Below, one piece after another: positions 24,394-35,757 of a DNA stretch of 64,000 nucleotides. The stretch spans positions 767,229 through 831,228 of the forward strand of contig MNCI01000808.1 of NCBI GenBank assembly GCA_015680685.1, written 5' to 3'. Source of the stretch: Gnetum montanum. Its lineage: Eukaryota; Streptophyta; Gnetopsida; Gnetales; Gnetaceae. The notes beneath the pieces were generated by a model. It saw nothing but the letters and a program-made list of their open reading frames with translations, was not told the origin of the DNA and ran no database searches. The position numbers were made by a program, and so were the translations under genes. Each line of letters starts with the position of its first letter. The first letter of the stretch is position 1.

Positions 24394-24411
24394 TGGTGTC
24401 ATTGCCGAGGA
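24394..24411 (+). other. E2 primer binding site (tRNA-Asp type)
   Basis: TGGTGTCATTGCCGAGGA differs from the plant tRNA-Asp primer site TGGCGCCGTTGCCGGGGA at four positions. All four are C-to-T or G-to-A, two at CpG and two at CCG/CCGG contexts. Confidence 0.85.
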
Positions 24412-24526
24412 CAGTGCTAGTTATCTAGATTAGTTATATTATACAAGATTGCTATAATAGGGTATTAATGATATATCTTTTAGACAAATAAATTAAACTC
24501 AATTAAGTCACACACAATTCACACCA

Positions 24527-26022
24527 ATGTCTCTTTCACAAGATAATGATAACACAACATCTAGCGAGGTAATTCATTGGAGAACTAATGAAGAAGTTTG
24601 GAGTACTCAATCTTATGCAGGAGTTTCATATGTTCATAAACACCCCAACGATATTCAAGGATGTTTTTCATTCAACTCAGACATCTCTAGTGAAAATGGG
24701 ACATCCCCTAGAATGAGGGGGCCCATAAGGCCTAGGACCTTCGTAATAATTAACAAGAATTTATCTAGGGATAATTGGGAGACTTACAAAAGTTATGACA
24801 AGTCTTCTAGTTATTCCTCTTCCTCTACTCCTTTGATGTTAGGTTGTGGTGTGGATGACCATATTTCAAGGGGCTAGCATAGAAGTAAAAATTGAGCCCA
24901 TAGGCAAAGTCATGAACATCTTTCAAGGGGCTAGCATAGAAGTAAAACTTGAGCCCATAGGAAAAGTCATGAATGAGGAAAACATCATTCCAACTCATAA
25001 TTTCATAACTTACCCAGTGATGATGAACCCATACTAGCCACTAAGAGAATAATTTATATACAAGAGGCTATTCAAATATCCCGTAGGCATCATAAGAAAA
25101 TCCATTTACCCAATCTTGATTTAAATAACTTTTCCAAGTTTTTGAGCAGCTTGATTTATATTTGCAACATCATCTACAAGCCTTCTACAATGCCTGTGTA
25201 AGGAAGAATATTGATAATGGTTGGAAAAAACTTAAGCTCTTTCCTATGACACTCATTAGCCAAGAAAAAGTATGGTACAAGTCCTTAAAACCAAAATCAA
25301 TTCAACGTTGGCCAACAATGGTAGAACTCTTCAATGAAAGATATCAAACCTATGCAAGAGTGTCAACCTTGAGGAGAAAAATCCAAGAGTGGAAACAAGG
25401 GCAACATGAACACTTGGACATGGCCTTAGAAAGATATTACTCTTTGTTAAAAAAATGCCTAGGCCATGGGTTCTCTAAGGAAAGGCTATAGTACCACCTC
25501 ATGGATGGGCTCCGTAATGAAACAAGGGATACCCTAGGGATGTATGCCCTAGGTCAACTATATGAACTACGAATCCATCAATTACAAGAGCTTATTAAGT
25601 AGGTAGTAGAAGGAGAAGGAGAAATAGCCAAATGGGAGAATATTAAAAAATCTCAACAGGACCAAACTCTCGAGGTAACAAAGGTCAATAATCATAAAGA
25701 GGAGAAATCAACTCACCTTAAGGAGGTGAAACCATTTCTACCTTTGCCAATATTAAAATTAGTAGATGAAATCAAGGCAAAGGTCAACAAGATGACAGAG
25801 TGGATACATGAAAAATGTAGAGAATATGTAGACATTATTAGAGGGAGACCCACACAAGATAACTTTGATGACCAAAACAAGCTAAGGATAACAAACCTCA
25901 AAACAAGAAAAAACACCATTCAACAATTGGAAAGAAGGGCTAAAGAGAATGAGGATAGGGTATCAACCACAAAACATAAGTATCAATGCGATGTTTTCCT
26001 ATACGATCACCTAAGATGCTAA
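24527..26022 (+). pseudogene. E2 gag
   Basis: An ATG at 24527, 116 bp after the primer site, opens 116 codons (MSLSQDNDNTTSSEV...), including AGVSYVHKHPNDIQGCF, which parallels the E1 gag N-terminus. A 57-bp in-frame tandem duplication follows. The central gag domain is intact over 25162-25491: FYNACVRKNIDNGWKKL, FPMTLISQEKVWYKSL, TMVELFNERYQTYARVSTL. It ends LGHGFSKERL just before a TAG. Hydrophilic, Lys-rich frames continue to 26022 (for example KAKVNKMTEWIHEKCREYV). Gag assembles the particle that packages element RNA. Two stops and two shifts interrupt it. Confidence 0.8.
24864..24977 (+). repeat. 57-bp tandem duplication within E2 gag
   Basis: Units 24864-24920 and 24921-24977 differ at only a few bases. 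57 is a multiple of three, so it repeats 19 codons (FQGASIEVKIEPIGKVMN) without changing frame. Confidence 0.9.
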
Positions 26023-26160
26023 TGCCTAATCTTCTCACATCTACATGAGCATTGGGAAAAAATGTTACATCCAAATTTCATATAGAAGTATATGGTTGGA
26101 TGCATCGCTATCCCACACCTTTATGGGAAATTCCATAACTCATTGTACTATCCATGGGTA

Positions 26161-26690
26161 AAGTCTTAATAGCCTCAGTACTGTGCTCAACTGCAGTGGC
26201 AAAACCCCTGGTCATGGGGGAGGCCAACACCAAATTGGCCATACCCTTTGTATCACTCAAAACTGAGTGCTTATTATGTTCAACACCCTGTTTCTCCAAC
26301 TGGATTGACATCCTCTATTTCACCTCATTGTTAACATTCTATTGAGTATCATTAGTCCATGTCCTCTCCTATAGGGTCACCACCTCATGTTCCTCACACT
26401 TCTCCTTTCTCTCAATATTCTCATCCTTCACCTGATTCTAGATCACCACCAATTGTACCAGAAAGTTTTGCACCATAGCACCAACCCAAAAACATTACTT
26501 GTGCTACTATTATCAATAGTAGTGGGAATCCTCCACAATGTCAGAAGCATCATTTCTTTAGGCATGTCCGTAGAAAGAGACTACATGGTTCTGAAACCAT
26601 TACATCCTCCAACTTAGCACAAGCCCAACACTGTGATGCACCTTCCTCTTCAGAATCAATCAATGCTTCCTGTTACCTTATCTAGGCCAC
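26161..26690 (+). pseudogene. E2 Pro/Ser-rich gag C-terminal region
   Basis: One plus frame reads through with only scattered stops: QYCAQLQWQNPWSWGRPTP, then YYVQHPVSPTGLTSS, SSPIGSPPHVPHTSPFS and SHPSPDSRSPPIVPES. E1 gag ends in the same kind of Pro/Tyr/Gln/Ser-rich linker (about 13060-12590), so this is most likely the disordered C-terminal part of gag. Stops are TAG or TAA and could derive from Gln codons. Confidence 0.6.
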
Positions 26691-28620
26691 TAATCAATAT
26701 TCCAACAACCTTGAGACCTAATGAACATAACAACATGGGGAGACATATCGATCCTTGCATACTATCTTATGGTCATGGATGCCATAGTGGGTTAGCTTCT
26801 TATCACATGACCACATCTCATAATCTACCCCACTAGGCCTACTTTAATCAAGTCTGTGAACTCCAATTTGGGTACATTTTTCCCACCACACCAAAATACA
26901 CCTAGTGGTTTGGATATGACTGGACCCCAATAGTTCCAATATGCATGGATTCAAACTTTTCATTTATTAATTCTTTCCATGATCCAAGGTTTACTCATGG
27001 GGGATACCCTCCATTCTAACAAGTAGAATTAGTAAATGTTTTTCTTTTTCTATGGTCTTACAATTTTTTTTTCTAATTTTTTATCTTTCAATTTATTGTT
27101 TTATGTTTTTGAGGGTGACCTCATCTATGAATAAAATACTCATGTGACCTATCAGTTGAGGTGTTGTTCTATGCTATCGATTCACAAGGGACTAATTATT
27201 TGAACAGTGAGCCCACAACATCCACCCACCCATTCTATTAATAAGAGGTTCTACTTTGGGTATGATGATATTCTTGTTTTCATTAAAACTTAAAGTAACT
27301 TTGTACTCATTATGCCCAGTGCAAAGAGTGATGAAATAAGAGGGAATTAAAAGGGTGTGACATCAAGGGGACCTATGGATTATCTTTGGTGAGATCTGTA
27401 GGTGCTATCATCCAACTTGGTTGTACTAAGATCCTTGTAGATCTAACAAAAAATGGGAGTAAGAGTTGTGATAAAGGCACTCAATAAATGAACTCGATGT
27501 TGTTCTAGGGAATCCTACTAGAAAGACATTCACCCATGCCTAAAGGTTAGTGGCTTCTTTAGATCACTTTTGGAAAGACAAAGTGAAAAAAGTGGCTGGA
27601 AGAAGAAAAAGATAAGAAAAAAAAAGAAGGGAAAAAGAAAAGCAAGAGGAAAAATAAGAAATGAAGCAGAAAAGAAAAGACTAAGAAAAAATGTGCCACA
27701 AAAAAATTTGAATCACTCCTCCCTTGCGCAAAATGCCAAGTGATCATATGCCTTGCTGTCATGATGCTCTTATAGTTGTCTACCATTGGGATGAAAAAAT
27801 GCGATGTCATTAATCAGAGGTATGGACTTGGTTTTGATCTTGGAGCGAAAGGCTAATGGTACTTTCATCATACACAACACTTAAGATTCATTGTGCCCAA
27901 GGTAATTTACCTCATGTTCCAATCTTTGTAATCCATTCTATGATTCGTCTCATCTCACAGTCCAAGTACTTCTAACTTGTGTCTTCTGTAGCATAGAATT
28001 CATACCTCATAACAATGGTGCTTAACATATGTGTGTTTTTTTGCACAGGTGCAGATTGCATTTAACCCTTCTAGTACCTATAGACATTTTAATATGTGGT
28101 TATGCAAGGGCATTATAAGTTAGAACCTGCTTTGGGGAGGACCAACTTATGTGACTTTTGTAATTTGTACTTGTTACACACCACCACATCATTTTATATC
28201 CTTCAAGTACTCCCTTGCCAAATCTATTTTTTTCTTTTGTCATTATTTTATTGAATGTTCCTTAGAACCATTACATGTCCTTTTATTTGTCATCTAAATA
28301 GATTAGGTTTGACATTAAACTTTTAGGGCAACTTCCTTGAAAAATCTCTAACTCTAGAATCATACTAAGTAATGAATTAAACATTTATTAAAGGAAATGG
28401 GTAAGGTATAAGATAACCAAATTTCTTTAAACAACCTTACTAATAATTGGTCCTTGTGTGATTACAAATGACCCCTAAAAGAGGACAGTAAGGAGGACTT
28501 TCTCAAGGTGTAGCTAAATGCCCGAGAGGAGGCAGAGGCCAAGGACCTCATGTAGAACATGTAGAGAAGGAGGCACAATCATTTAGCATCCTTTAGGAAA
28601 TTGCTGTCATTGCACAATCT
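26691..28620. other. E2 interior without recognised coding motifs
   Basis: Where E1 has protease to integrase, this stretch shows none of their motifs in six frames. It includes a purine-rich run at 27590-27690 (AAG/GAA-rich) and a T-rich stretch near 27030-27110. Confidence 0.5.
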
Positions 28621-28631
28621 GGCCAAGTAAA

Positions 28632-28904
28632 AGGTGAGAGGTCAAGGCTAGAGCCTATGAAGAGGAACGACAGTTATTTGCAGCATGGTACATCAAAGCT
28701 AATCAATTGTTCTTGCAACTACAATGTCCATGGGAAGTGCTGACTCCATCAAACATTGGAACATTAGCATGGAAAGCTCATGATCCTTGTATAGAAGAGG
28801 AGAAACTTCAAGTGCTTCTTCAACATTATCAATCTAAGAAGCTTGGAGTGCAGGACAAAGGAAAGGCACCCATGGAGGAGCCACCACCACTAGGAACCAC
28901 GTGA
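28632..28904 (+). pseudogene. Unidentified ORF near the E2 3' end
   Basis: A plus frame reads KARAYEEERQLFAAWYIKAN then FLQLQCPWEVLTPSN and ends KGKAPMEEPPPLGTT before a stop; the only internal ATG is at 28707. Upstream, in another frame, is a Gly/Arg-rich RGGRGQGPHVE segment (28530-28570). Charged composition and a clean 90-codon run suggest former coding DNA between gag and the 3' LTR. I do not recognise the family. By position it may be E2's counterpart of the extra ORF of E1 and E6, but I see no sequence match. Confidence 0.4.
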
Positions 28905-29068
28905 GTTCCCCAAGTTTTGTATTTGTATTTGTGTTCAAATTTTGTTTAATCCCACATTGCGGCATGCAATAGTCCATGGTCATTCAATAATCCCATACCT
29001 ATCCACTGTTTGTAATCAAATGAATTAGTTCCTCACTTTTTTTTACTCAAGGATGATTTTTTATTCAG

Positions 29069-29079
29069 TTGTGGGGGTA
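29069..29079 (+). other. E2 polypurine tract
   Basis: GTTGTGGGGGTA lies directly before the TGATGAATCA start of the 3' LTR, as in E1. Confidence 0.75.
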
Positions 29080-29680
29080 TGATGAATCACAATTTGCTAA
29101 GCCCCAATATCGAGTATAAGATATCGAGTACAAGATATTAGGTACCCAATATCTCAACCTGGATATGATATCATATACATGATATTGTGATTTATGTGTT
29201 GGCCTATAAATATAGCACTCAGGCACATGGGGAGGAGTCTTTTGGTTGGTAAGTCTTAGGGTAGAGTCTTTTTGTCAGTTTTTAGTCAATTTTCAATTCC
29301 TTTACCCAGTGCATACCCATAGTGTGATGCTTGTAATCATACGGAACCTTTATTCAAGTGTGTTGTACTTGGACATGCACATGATTAGCAATAAAGATCA
29401 AGATTACTCCATCATTGCAGTATCCAATAAGTTTTTAATTGTTTAATTATTATTGTTTTCTTCATTAATATTTATTTATTATCATTTATTATTCCTGTTA
29501 TTAAATCTAGAATGAGTACACCTTAATCATGAAAATTTAAGTGTAACTACTTGGTAATTGAGTAGCGTATCTAGGAGTGCTCAAGTAATATGTACTTGGT
29601 AATCCTAGAAGTAGTACACAAGGTCCAAGATGCACACAGATGATTAAGGATGGATGCTCATTACACTTAGGTTAGTTTAG
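29080..29680 (+). repeat. E2 3' LTR, truncated
   Basis: It aligns with 23516-about 24130 of the 5' LTR, including the decayed palindrome (29164-29189). Similarity stops near 29680, so the last 260 bp and the flanking target duplication are missing. Confidence 0.8.
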
Positions 29681-30660
29681 GCTTGTGGTGTTGGAGCAAT
29701 TGCATGAAGACCTCGAGAATAGCATTGCACATTTCCCTAAGGCCTATAAGAGATATGTAGCAAATAGAAGCATATATAGCTAGTGTGCTAGCCCATCTCT
29801 TAATGATCTAAACTTAGACCCATAACCTAGAGCTCTTACGATGAATGAGTCATATAGGCGAAGTAAGTGTTTTTAATTTGTTCATTTTATGCTCACATTT
29901 TTTAGTTATACAGTTATTAGGTTTTTTTTGTCTTTGTGGTTTATGTAATTATATTTTTCGTAATTTGTTACACCTACATGAAGGATAATAGGCTACCTTT
30001 TGCTATTTTGCAATAGTCACTCCATCAACCAAAGTTACAATTATCACTTTAAGCTTTAAGGAGGAGACCTTGATCCTTAAGTTTGGTGAGGTGGGATCCT
30101 CACGAGACTGGTTATCAGATTAGGCACCTGATGCTATATTTGCAAGGGTCATCCATGTGGGCTTGTTTGATGTCTTCATGGTCCCAAGCCCAATTTTTTC
30201 CACTCTAGAAATGTTAAACATCTATAACTCCTTTAACCAAAGAGTTTGGATTTTCATCATTTGTGTTCATGGAGTGACTATTCTTTTGGACATTAATGCA
30301 TCCACATTTAGTGACCTCTTTGGTCTCTTGAATGATGGCATGTCAGTTATTGTTAAATAAAGGAAACATGTGGATTACTAGGAAGAAGTGGAAGAGTGGT
30401 TAGATCAAGTTTTAAGCAATAAATAAATCTCAAGGATCCAATCATGCCTCTATAAAAGGAGGCCTCAACAAATGGATTATTTTATTTTCATTTTAGTTTA
30501 CTATGTGGAGAGAGAGAAGTGGATGTTTTTATTATATTCTTCAAGCCATATTTTTCAACTATGACTTTAGAAAATTTAAGTTAACATATCCTTCATCTTA
30601 GTCTACTTTATTCTCTAGAAAATATTTTAGGACTTTAAGGTCCTTCATCTCAAACTTATT
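29681..30660 (+). other. Unassigned DNA with an ORF remnant and a TATA-like site
   Basis: A plus frame from about 30060 to 30357 reads VGSSRDWLSD (stop) APDAIFARVIHVGLFDVFMV then HGVTILLDINASTFSDLFGL. The layout faintly recalls the putative plant transposon protein domains often carried by plant retroelements, but I would not name it. At 30452 ctataaaaggaggcctc looks like a core promoter of an LTR in plus orientation. No LTR pair was found. Confidence 0.35.
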
Positions 30661-30670
30661 TTGGTCATTT

Positions 30671-32504
30671 CTAAAGTCTAATTAATTTGTAAAAACTTAA
30701 TAAGGAGACTACATCATCAACATAAAAGAAAATCATGATTACATGAGCATAAACATGTTTGAAATAAAGAGTAGACTCAAACATACAAGCCTTATAATCA
30801 TTTCTAAGGATGAGTCTATTGATTATATGAAACCAAAATCTTGATACTTGCATGAGACCAAAGAGGGCTTTGTGCAACTTGCAAACATTATACTCTTACT
30901 CTTAAAATTCAAATCATTTAGGTTAGAAAATATAGACTTTCTTTTCAAGAACATTATTCAAAAATGGATAATTTACATTCATTTGATATAATTTTACATT
31001 GAGACAAGCAACAATAGATGTTATAAACTTATTTATTTTAAATCTAACAATAAGAAAAAAAAATGTCCTACTAATCTATATGCTTTCATTACTTAAATAT
31101 ATTTGCAACCCTCCATTCTTTATGTGCAATAACATTTTAACTTTCATTAGTTTTATTTTTAAATATCCATTTTGTGTAAGTTACTTTCTTCTTTTTTGGG
31201 TTATCTACCAAAGACCAAGTGTTATTTTTAATTATAACATCATATTCATTCCTAATAGCATTCTTCCATACCTAATATTGTAGGTCTTATTGGATATTTG
31301 ATAGCTAATGATGAAGTTTTGCATAATCTAAATTTCTTGTGGATTGACTCCTTATAAATATTCTCCTAAAGTTTATGTCTAGCATTTATGAAGAATGATG
31401 ATCTAGTTAATCCTTGGAATTGATGTAAGCTACTTATTCCCTTGAATCTTCTCTTATATTTTGTTTTCTTGGTTGTATGAGAAGAAAAACCTTAAGGTCT
31501 ACTCATCAAAAATCATAATTCTTGAAGAATACCATCTATTTTCAATTTTTTATAATCCTTTTACCCATTATATCTTGCATCATAAAAAAAAGGACACACT
31601 TCCTACCTATATTATCCCTTTTTTCCTCAAGTTCATTTGGAATTTTTACATAACAAACATAACTAAAAACTATAAAATTAGAGAGAATGGAAACGTTTCC
31701 ATACAAAAACCTATAGAAGGTTTTATCATCCTTAGGAAAAGTGATCAACCTATTCAAAATGTAGCTAGGCATCATTACAAACTTATTCCAAATTACATTA
31801 GGAATATTAGCGTTCTTTAAAAGATACATGTTCATTTTTTGTAAAATATCATTTTTTCTCTTAGTAATGTCATTTCTTTGAGGTTCATTTCCATAAGTAG
31901 TTTGTTTACCAATACCATGAATTTTACAAAGTGCATAAAAATCATTATTCATTAACTCATCCCCTTTATCACTTATAATGCTTTTAATTTTCTATCTAAT
32001 TCTATTTTTACTAACTTGAAATTTTGAGAAGCTCTAAATCATTCATCTTTAGCATGTAAAATATATATCCATGTATATCTAGAGAAATCATAAACTATCA
32101 TAAGAAAATATTAACCTCCATTTGTTCAAATATTAAGTAGTAGTCCCATAACATCTATTTGTAAAAACTCCAATGGGTTCAACATTCATTTATTGTGCTT
32201 GGAATGTGGTAGTACATTTTACTTCCCAAACATGCATGCTTCACACACTTCTTATGGAACTTCTTGAAATTTCATCTCAATGGTAGCCTAATTATTTATC
32301 AAAATTTGAAGATCTAACTAAGAGAAATTCCCAAAGCCTAGTAATAACATAATTTGAAGAACTGGAACTTTTTTCTTTTGAATGTACAGCTCCAAGATAA
32401 TAGATTTGATTTTCTATCATGGGGATATTGGAAATAATGTCAAATGCATTGGAAAGTACACATTCATTATTTTCAAATGCAACCCTATTATCTTTATTAG
32501 ACAC
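30671..32504 (-). pseudogene. Ty1/copia pol fragment (pre-integrase, INT, RT)
   Basis: In minus order: 32504-32292 reads as the gag-pre-integrase region. 31952-31540 is the copia integrase core, with FYALCKIHGIGKQTTYGNEP, DITKRKNDILQKM, VIWNKFVMMPSYILNRLIT and VSILSNFIVFSYVCYVKIP, matching H-G-I-x-R-Q-x-x-x-P-x-x-P-Q-x-N and the LNR motif. RT follows with ACLNVKLYQMNVNYPFLN (about 31015-30965) and LHKALFGLMQVSRFWF, and the catalytic YVDDVV near 30720. Integrase before RT is diagnostic of Ty1/copia. The middle of RT is missing and no LTRs were found, so this is a fragment. Confidence 0.85.
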
Positions 32505-34399
32505 TTGGCCAATAGAGATAAGGGATTTAGATAATTATAACACCCTGCTTCCTAAGCCTTAGGTTGAAGAGCATTACATTGGGTAAAACCTCTAAGAAAA
32601 TGATTAGTCATGCAAAAGTAAAAAATGAAATGAAGAAACTACATAGAAAAAGGAAATAAAAATGAACCTATTATGAAGCTATGACCCAAATAAAGAAAAT
32701 AAATGACAAAAAATAATAGTGGAGGAGAGAGAAGTGCATAAATATAAAATTATCAAATAGATATAAAATTAGATAAGATACATGTAAACTTCCATAATAA
32801 ATGTAAATTTTGGAAACTGAAATATCTAACTAAAAAGAGATAAACATATATATTGAAAATATGAATCTTTGTAAATATAAACATCATAACTTCAAGGATC
32901 TAAACAATACAAATATTGATAAACCCAAACTAAGAAAGAGAGAGATAACGTCTACAGGCTAGTAAAATGCCAAAAACACAAACACACAAGGCTCTAATTG
33001 GGAATCTAACATCATCATAATAGAAATACTCAACAAATCATCCAAATTACCATCTCCTCCCAATATGATCAATTTGAAAAGAAAATGATTTATTAGTATA
33101 GAACTATGTGAGAAACCTTGGTACCATCTCTAGTCACTTAATAGATAGGTCTTATTTAAGTTAAAAGAAGCATGATTGATTTGCAAAACATGTTAACTTA
33201 AAACCAATGAAGCAAGAATACAAATAGAAAGCCAAATATTCATCAATTAATAATACCAAAACTAAAATTTATCAATTCCAACCATTACCACAAAAATGGG
33301 ACTAGCATGTACCACACTTAGTGTCAAATATGTATGATATTATCATGTGTACTTGTAAAATTCCAAAACTGATATGTACCCAAATCAAATATCAAATTAC
33401 CATGCACATGGATTTGTTATTAGGCTTAAATAGAATGTGAATCATCATTAAAGACTCACTTCTAGTGTTCTCCAAACATACCAGTGCTAGGAGTTCCATT
33501 TAGGCCATTAACTCTAACATCTTGGAGGTACAAAATAGGACCAATAAGCCATGGATTTACCCTCTCACATAGGATGGGACCTACAACTAAAGCCACATTA
33601 ATGCATCCTAGTGAGAATCATTTATAAAACCTTCTTTAGGAAGTCCATCTCTAACCAGCCATATCACTTGGGCCTAACTCCATCATTTAAACAAATAGAA
33701 AACATACAAACATGACATACAACTAATGGTGGAGGAAAACAACAAAAATAAACCATTCATCTCATCAAGATATTCATCAATAAAAGGGATCCTCATAAGA
33801 ATACTAGTCTAAGGAATCATATCATACCACTAGATCCAACCAACACATGGGAATTCTAGCATCACAAAGAACCAAACCCAACATCCAAGAAATCTCACAT
33901 ACCTCTTCCACATTCCAAGATGCTAACAAAGTCCAAGGAAAAAAATGATTATAAATTTTAACAAATAAATAGTGCCATATAAATGGAAAGACTAAAGTTA
34001 CTAACACCCAAGAATCAAACATGAGTTAATAATCAACCATGAATTATTCATATAATAAGATGAGATATCATAACTTAAAACCCAATGAGATAAGTATCAA
34101 GACTCATAAGGAAGGAAACTTGAATCAAGGATCTAGATATATTAGCAAATGTTCAAGGTGAAAATCCAAAACAATCACATGAAAAAGAGCATAATTAACC
34201 AAGGTTCAAACTAAGTGACCAACATTTAAGAAAGGGAAACATACCCCACAATTAATGATTGAAAGAAACAATTTAAATTCAACAAATAAGGATGATTTGA
34301 TAGGATTTTAAGAAGCATAGAAACTAAGAAATCCAATTTTCAAACCAAATCAATGGATCAAACTTCATAAAATCCAAGCTTATGGTAGAGCTAGACTTG

Positions 34400-34840
34400 T
34401 ATGGGAGACATCTTGGAAAAACTAGAGATGTATTTGGTGACTATGAGGCATTTTTAAGGAGACACACTAATGAAGATGAGGCATTATAGGAAAATGAAAC
34501 ACGTCTATGAAAAATTTAAGGCATGTCTAGGAAGACATATTTGATGAATATGAGACATGTTAGGCAAATGAGAGACTATTTTGGTAAATTTCAAGCATTT
34601 TTGGGGAGATGTCTTAGGTAAATAAAAGACATCTATAGCTTAGATTAAGACATCTTAGGAGAGACATTTCTAAATAGGGTAATATATCTTAGCTACAAAG
34701 GAGACATAGCTACCATTATGGAGACATCCCTATAGGGACATCCCAAGACAAGAGGAGACATCTTGTCTAAGACTAGAATGTTTGGCTAAACGTTTTGACA
34801 TATGGAAGGGATGTCTTGTAGAGGTTGGAGTCATTTCATT
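34400..34840. repeat. Irregular short repeats in the chromovirus B LTR
   Basis: The word agacat or gagacat recurs many times at irregular spacing (for example ggagacatc at 34733 and gagacatctt at 34755). The chromovirus A LTR has a repeat zone of a different word (tcatggt) in its own middle. Confidence 0.6.
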
Positions 34841-34954
34841 CAAGTAGAAAAAAACTAGAAATAAAAAAAAAATACGCTAAAATGATGAAAGGGGCTTAAG
34901 ACCCATAGGAAATGAATAAAAATAATAGGAATAAGGATTGACAAAGAACAAGAG

Positions 34955-35593
34955 CAATTTGAAGCCTTGTTTATAGCTTCCCCAATGAATCTCTCATCAT
35001 TTGAGGCCACTACGCGTAACTATCCTAGGTTAGTAGACTCATCCATGTCTCACATTCTCGATGCTAATATCACTCAAGAAGAGCTTTAACATGCTTGTTT
35101 CAAACTCAGCTCTGGAAAAGCTCCTGGATATGATGGTTTCCCTGTTGAGTTTTTTCAGAGGCATTGGAATCTTGTTGGCCATGACCTTTTCCAAGTAATT
35201 AAAGAGGCTATCCATCTTGGTTCTCTTGGACCAAATTTAAATCTTGGGATTATTCGCCTCCTTCCCAAATCGGGAGACCCTACTAGTATAGCTAATTGGT
35301 GACCCATTACTCTTCTTAATGTGGTATACAAAATTTGGGCCAAATTCTTAGCCTTACATTTGAAAAAATTCCTTCAAAAAATTATATCCCCTCAACAAAC
35401 CGGATTTGTCCCAGGGCGTTATATCTTAGATAACATAGTGGCAGCTTGGGAAGGTTTGCAGTGGGCTGAGGATGATGGCCAAGACATCCTTTTGATGAAA
35501 TTGGACTATGTCAAGGCCTACGACAAAATTAAGTGGGACTTTATCCTTCAAACTATGTCAAAACTAGGTTTTGGCTCCAAGTATCTTCATATG
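34955..35593 (+). pseudogene. LINE ORF2: RT N-terminal half
   Basis: The plus frame reads NYPRLVDSSMSHILDANITQ, SGKAPGYDGFPVEFFQRHW, LGIIRLLPKSGDP, PITLLNVVYKIWAKFLALHL, SPQQTGFVPGRYILDN, then MKLDYVKAYDKIKWDFI. These are plant L1 RT blocks 0-4 in order (KAPGPDGF, F-x-P-G-R-x-I-x-D-N, the first catalytic Asp region D-x-x-K-A-Y-D). Two stops occur: TAA at about 35087 and TGA at about 35301, the latter at an Arg position, consistent with CGA to TGA. The catalytic YxDD block falls in or beyond the gap. Confidence 0.88.
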
Positions 35594-35757
35594 NNNNNNN
35601 NNNNNNNNNNNNNNNNNNNNNNNNNNNNNNNNNNNNNNNNNNNNNNNNNNNNNNNNNNNNNNNNNNNNNNNNNNNNNNNNNNNNNNNNNNNNNNNNNNNN
35701 NNNNNNNNNNNNNNNNNNNNNNNNNNNNNNNNNNNNNNNNNNNNNNNNNNNNNNNNN
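35594..35757. other. Assembly gap (164 N)
   Basis: The run of N lies inside the LINE RT, replacing the segment where the YxDD motif would lie. The true gap length is unknown, because the reading frame differs on the two sides. Confidence 0.98.

Larger units (their letters stand above)
23516..29680 (+). mobile_element. E2: gag-only relative of E1 (non-autonomous LTR element)
   Basis: The 5' LTR (23516-24392) starts TGATGAATCA and ends ctcatca, like E1. A tRNA-Asp-type primer site follows, then a gag that aligns with that of E1, a polypurine tract (29069-29079) and a 3' LTR cut after about 600 bp. In the 4.7 kb between the LTRs I find no protease, RT, RNase H or integrase motif in any frame, whereas pol is readable in E1, E6 and E7 despite similar decay. 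That suggests a terminal-repeat gag (TR-GAG) type element moved by E1-like relatives. A large internal deletion is the alternative. Confidence 0.7.
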
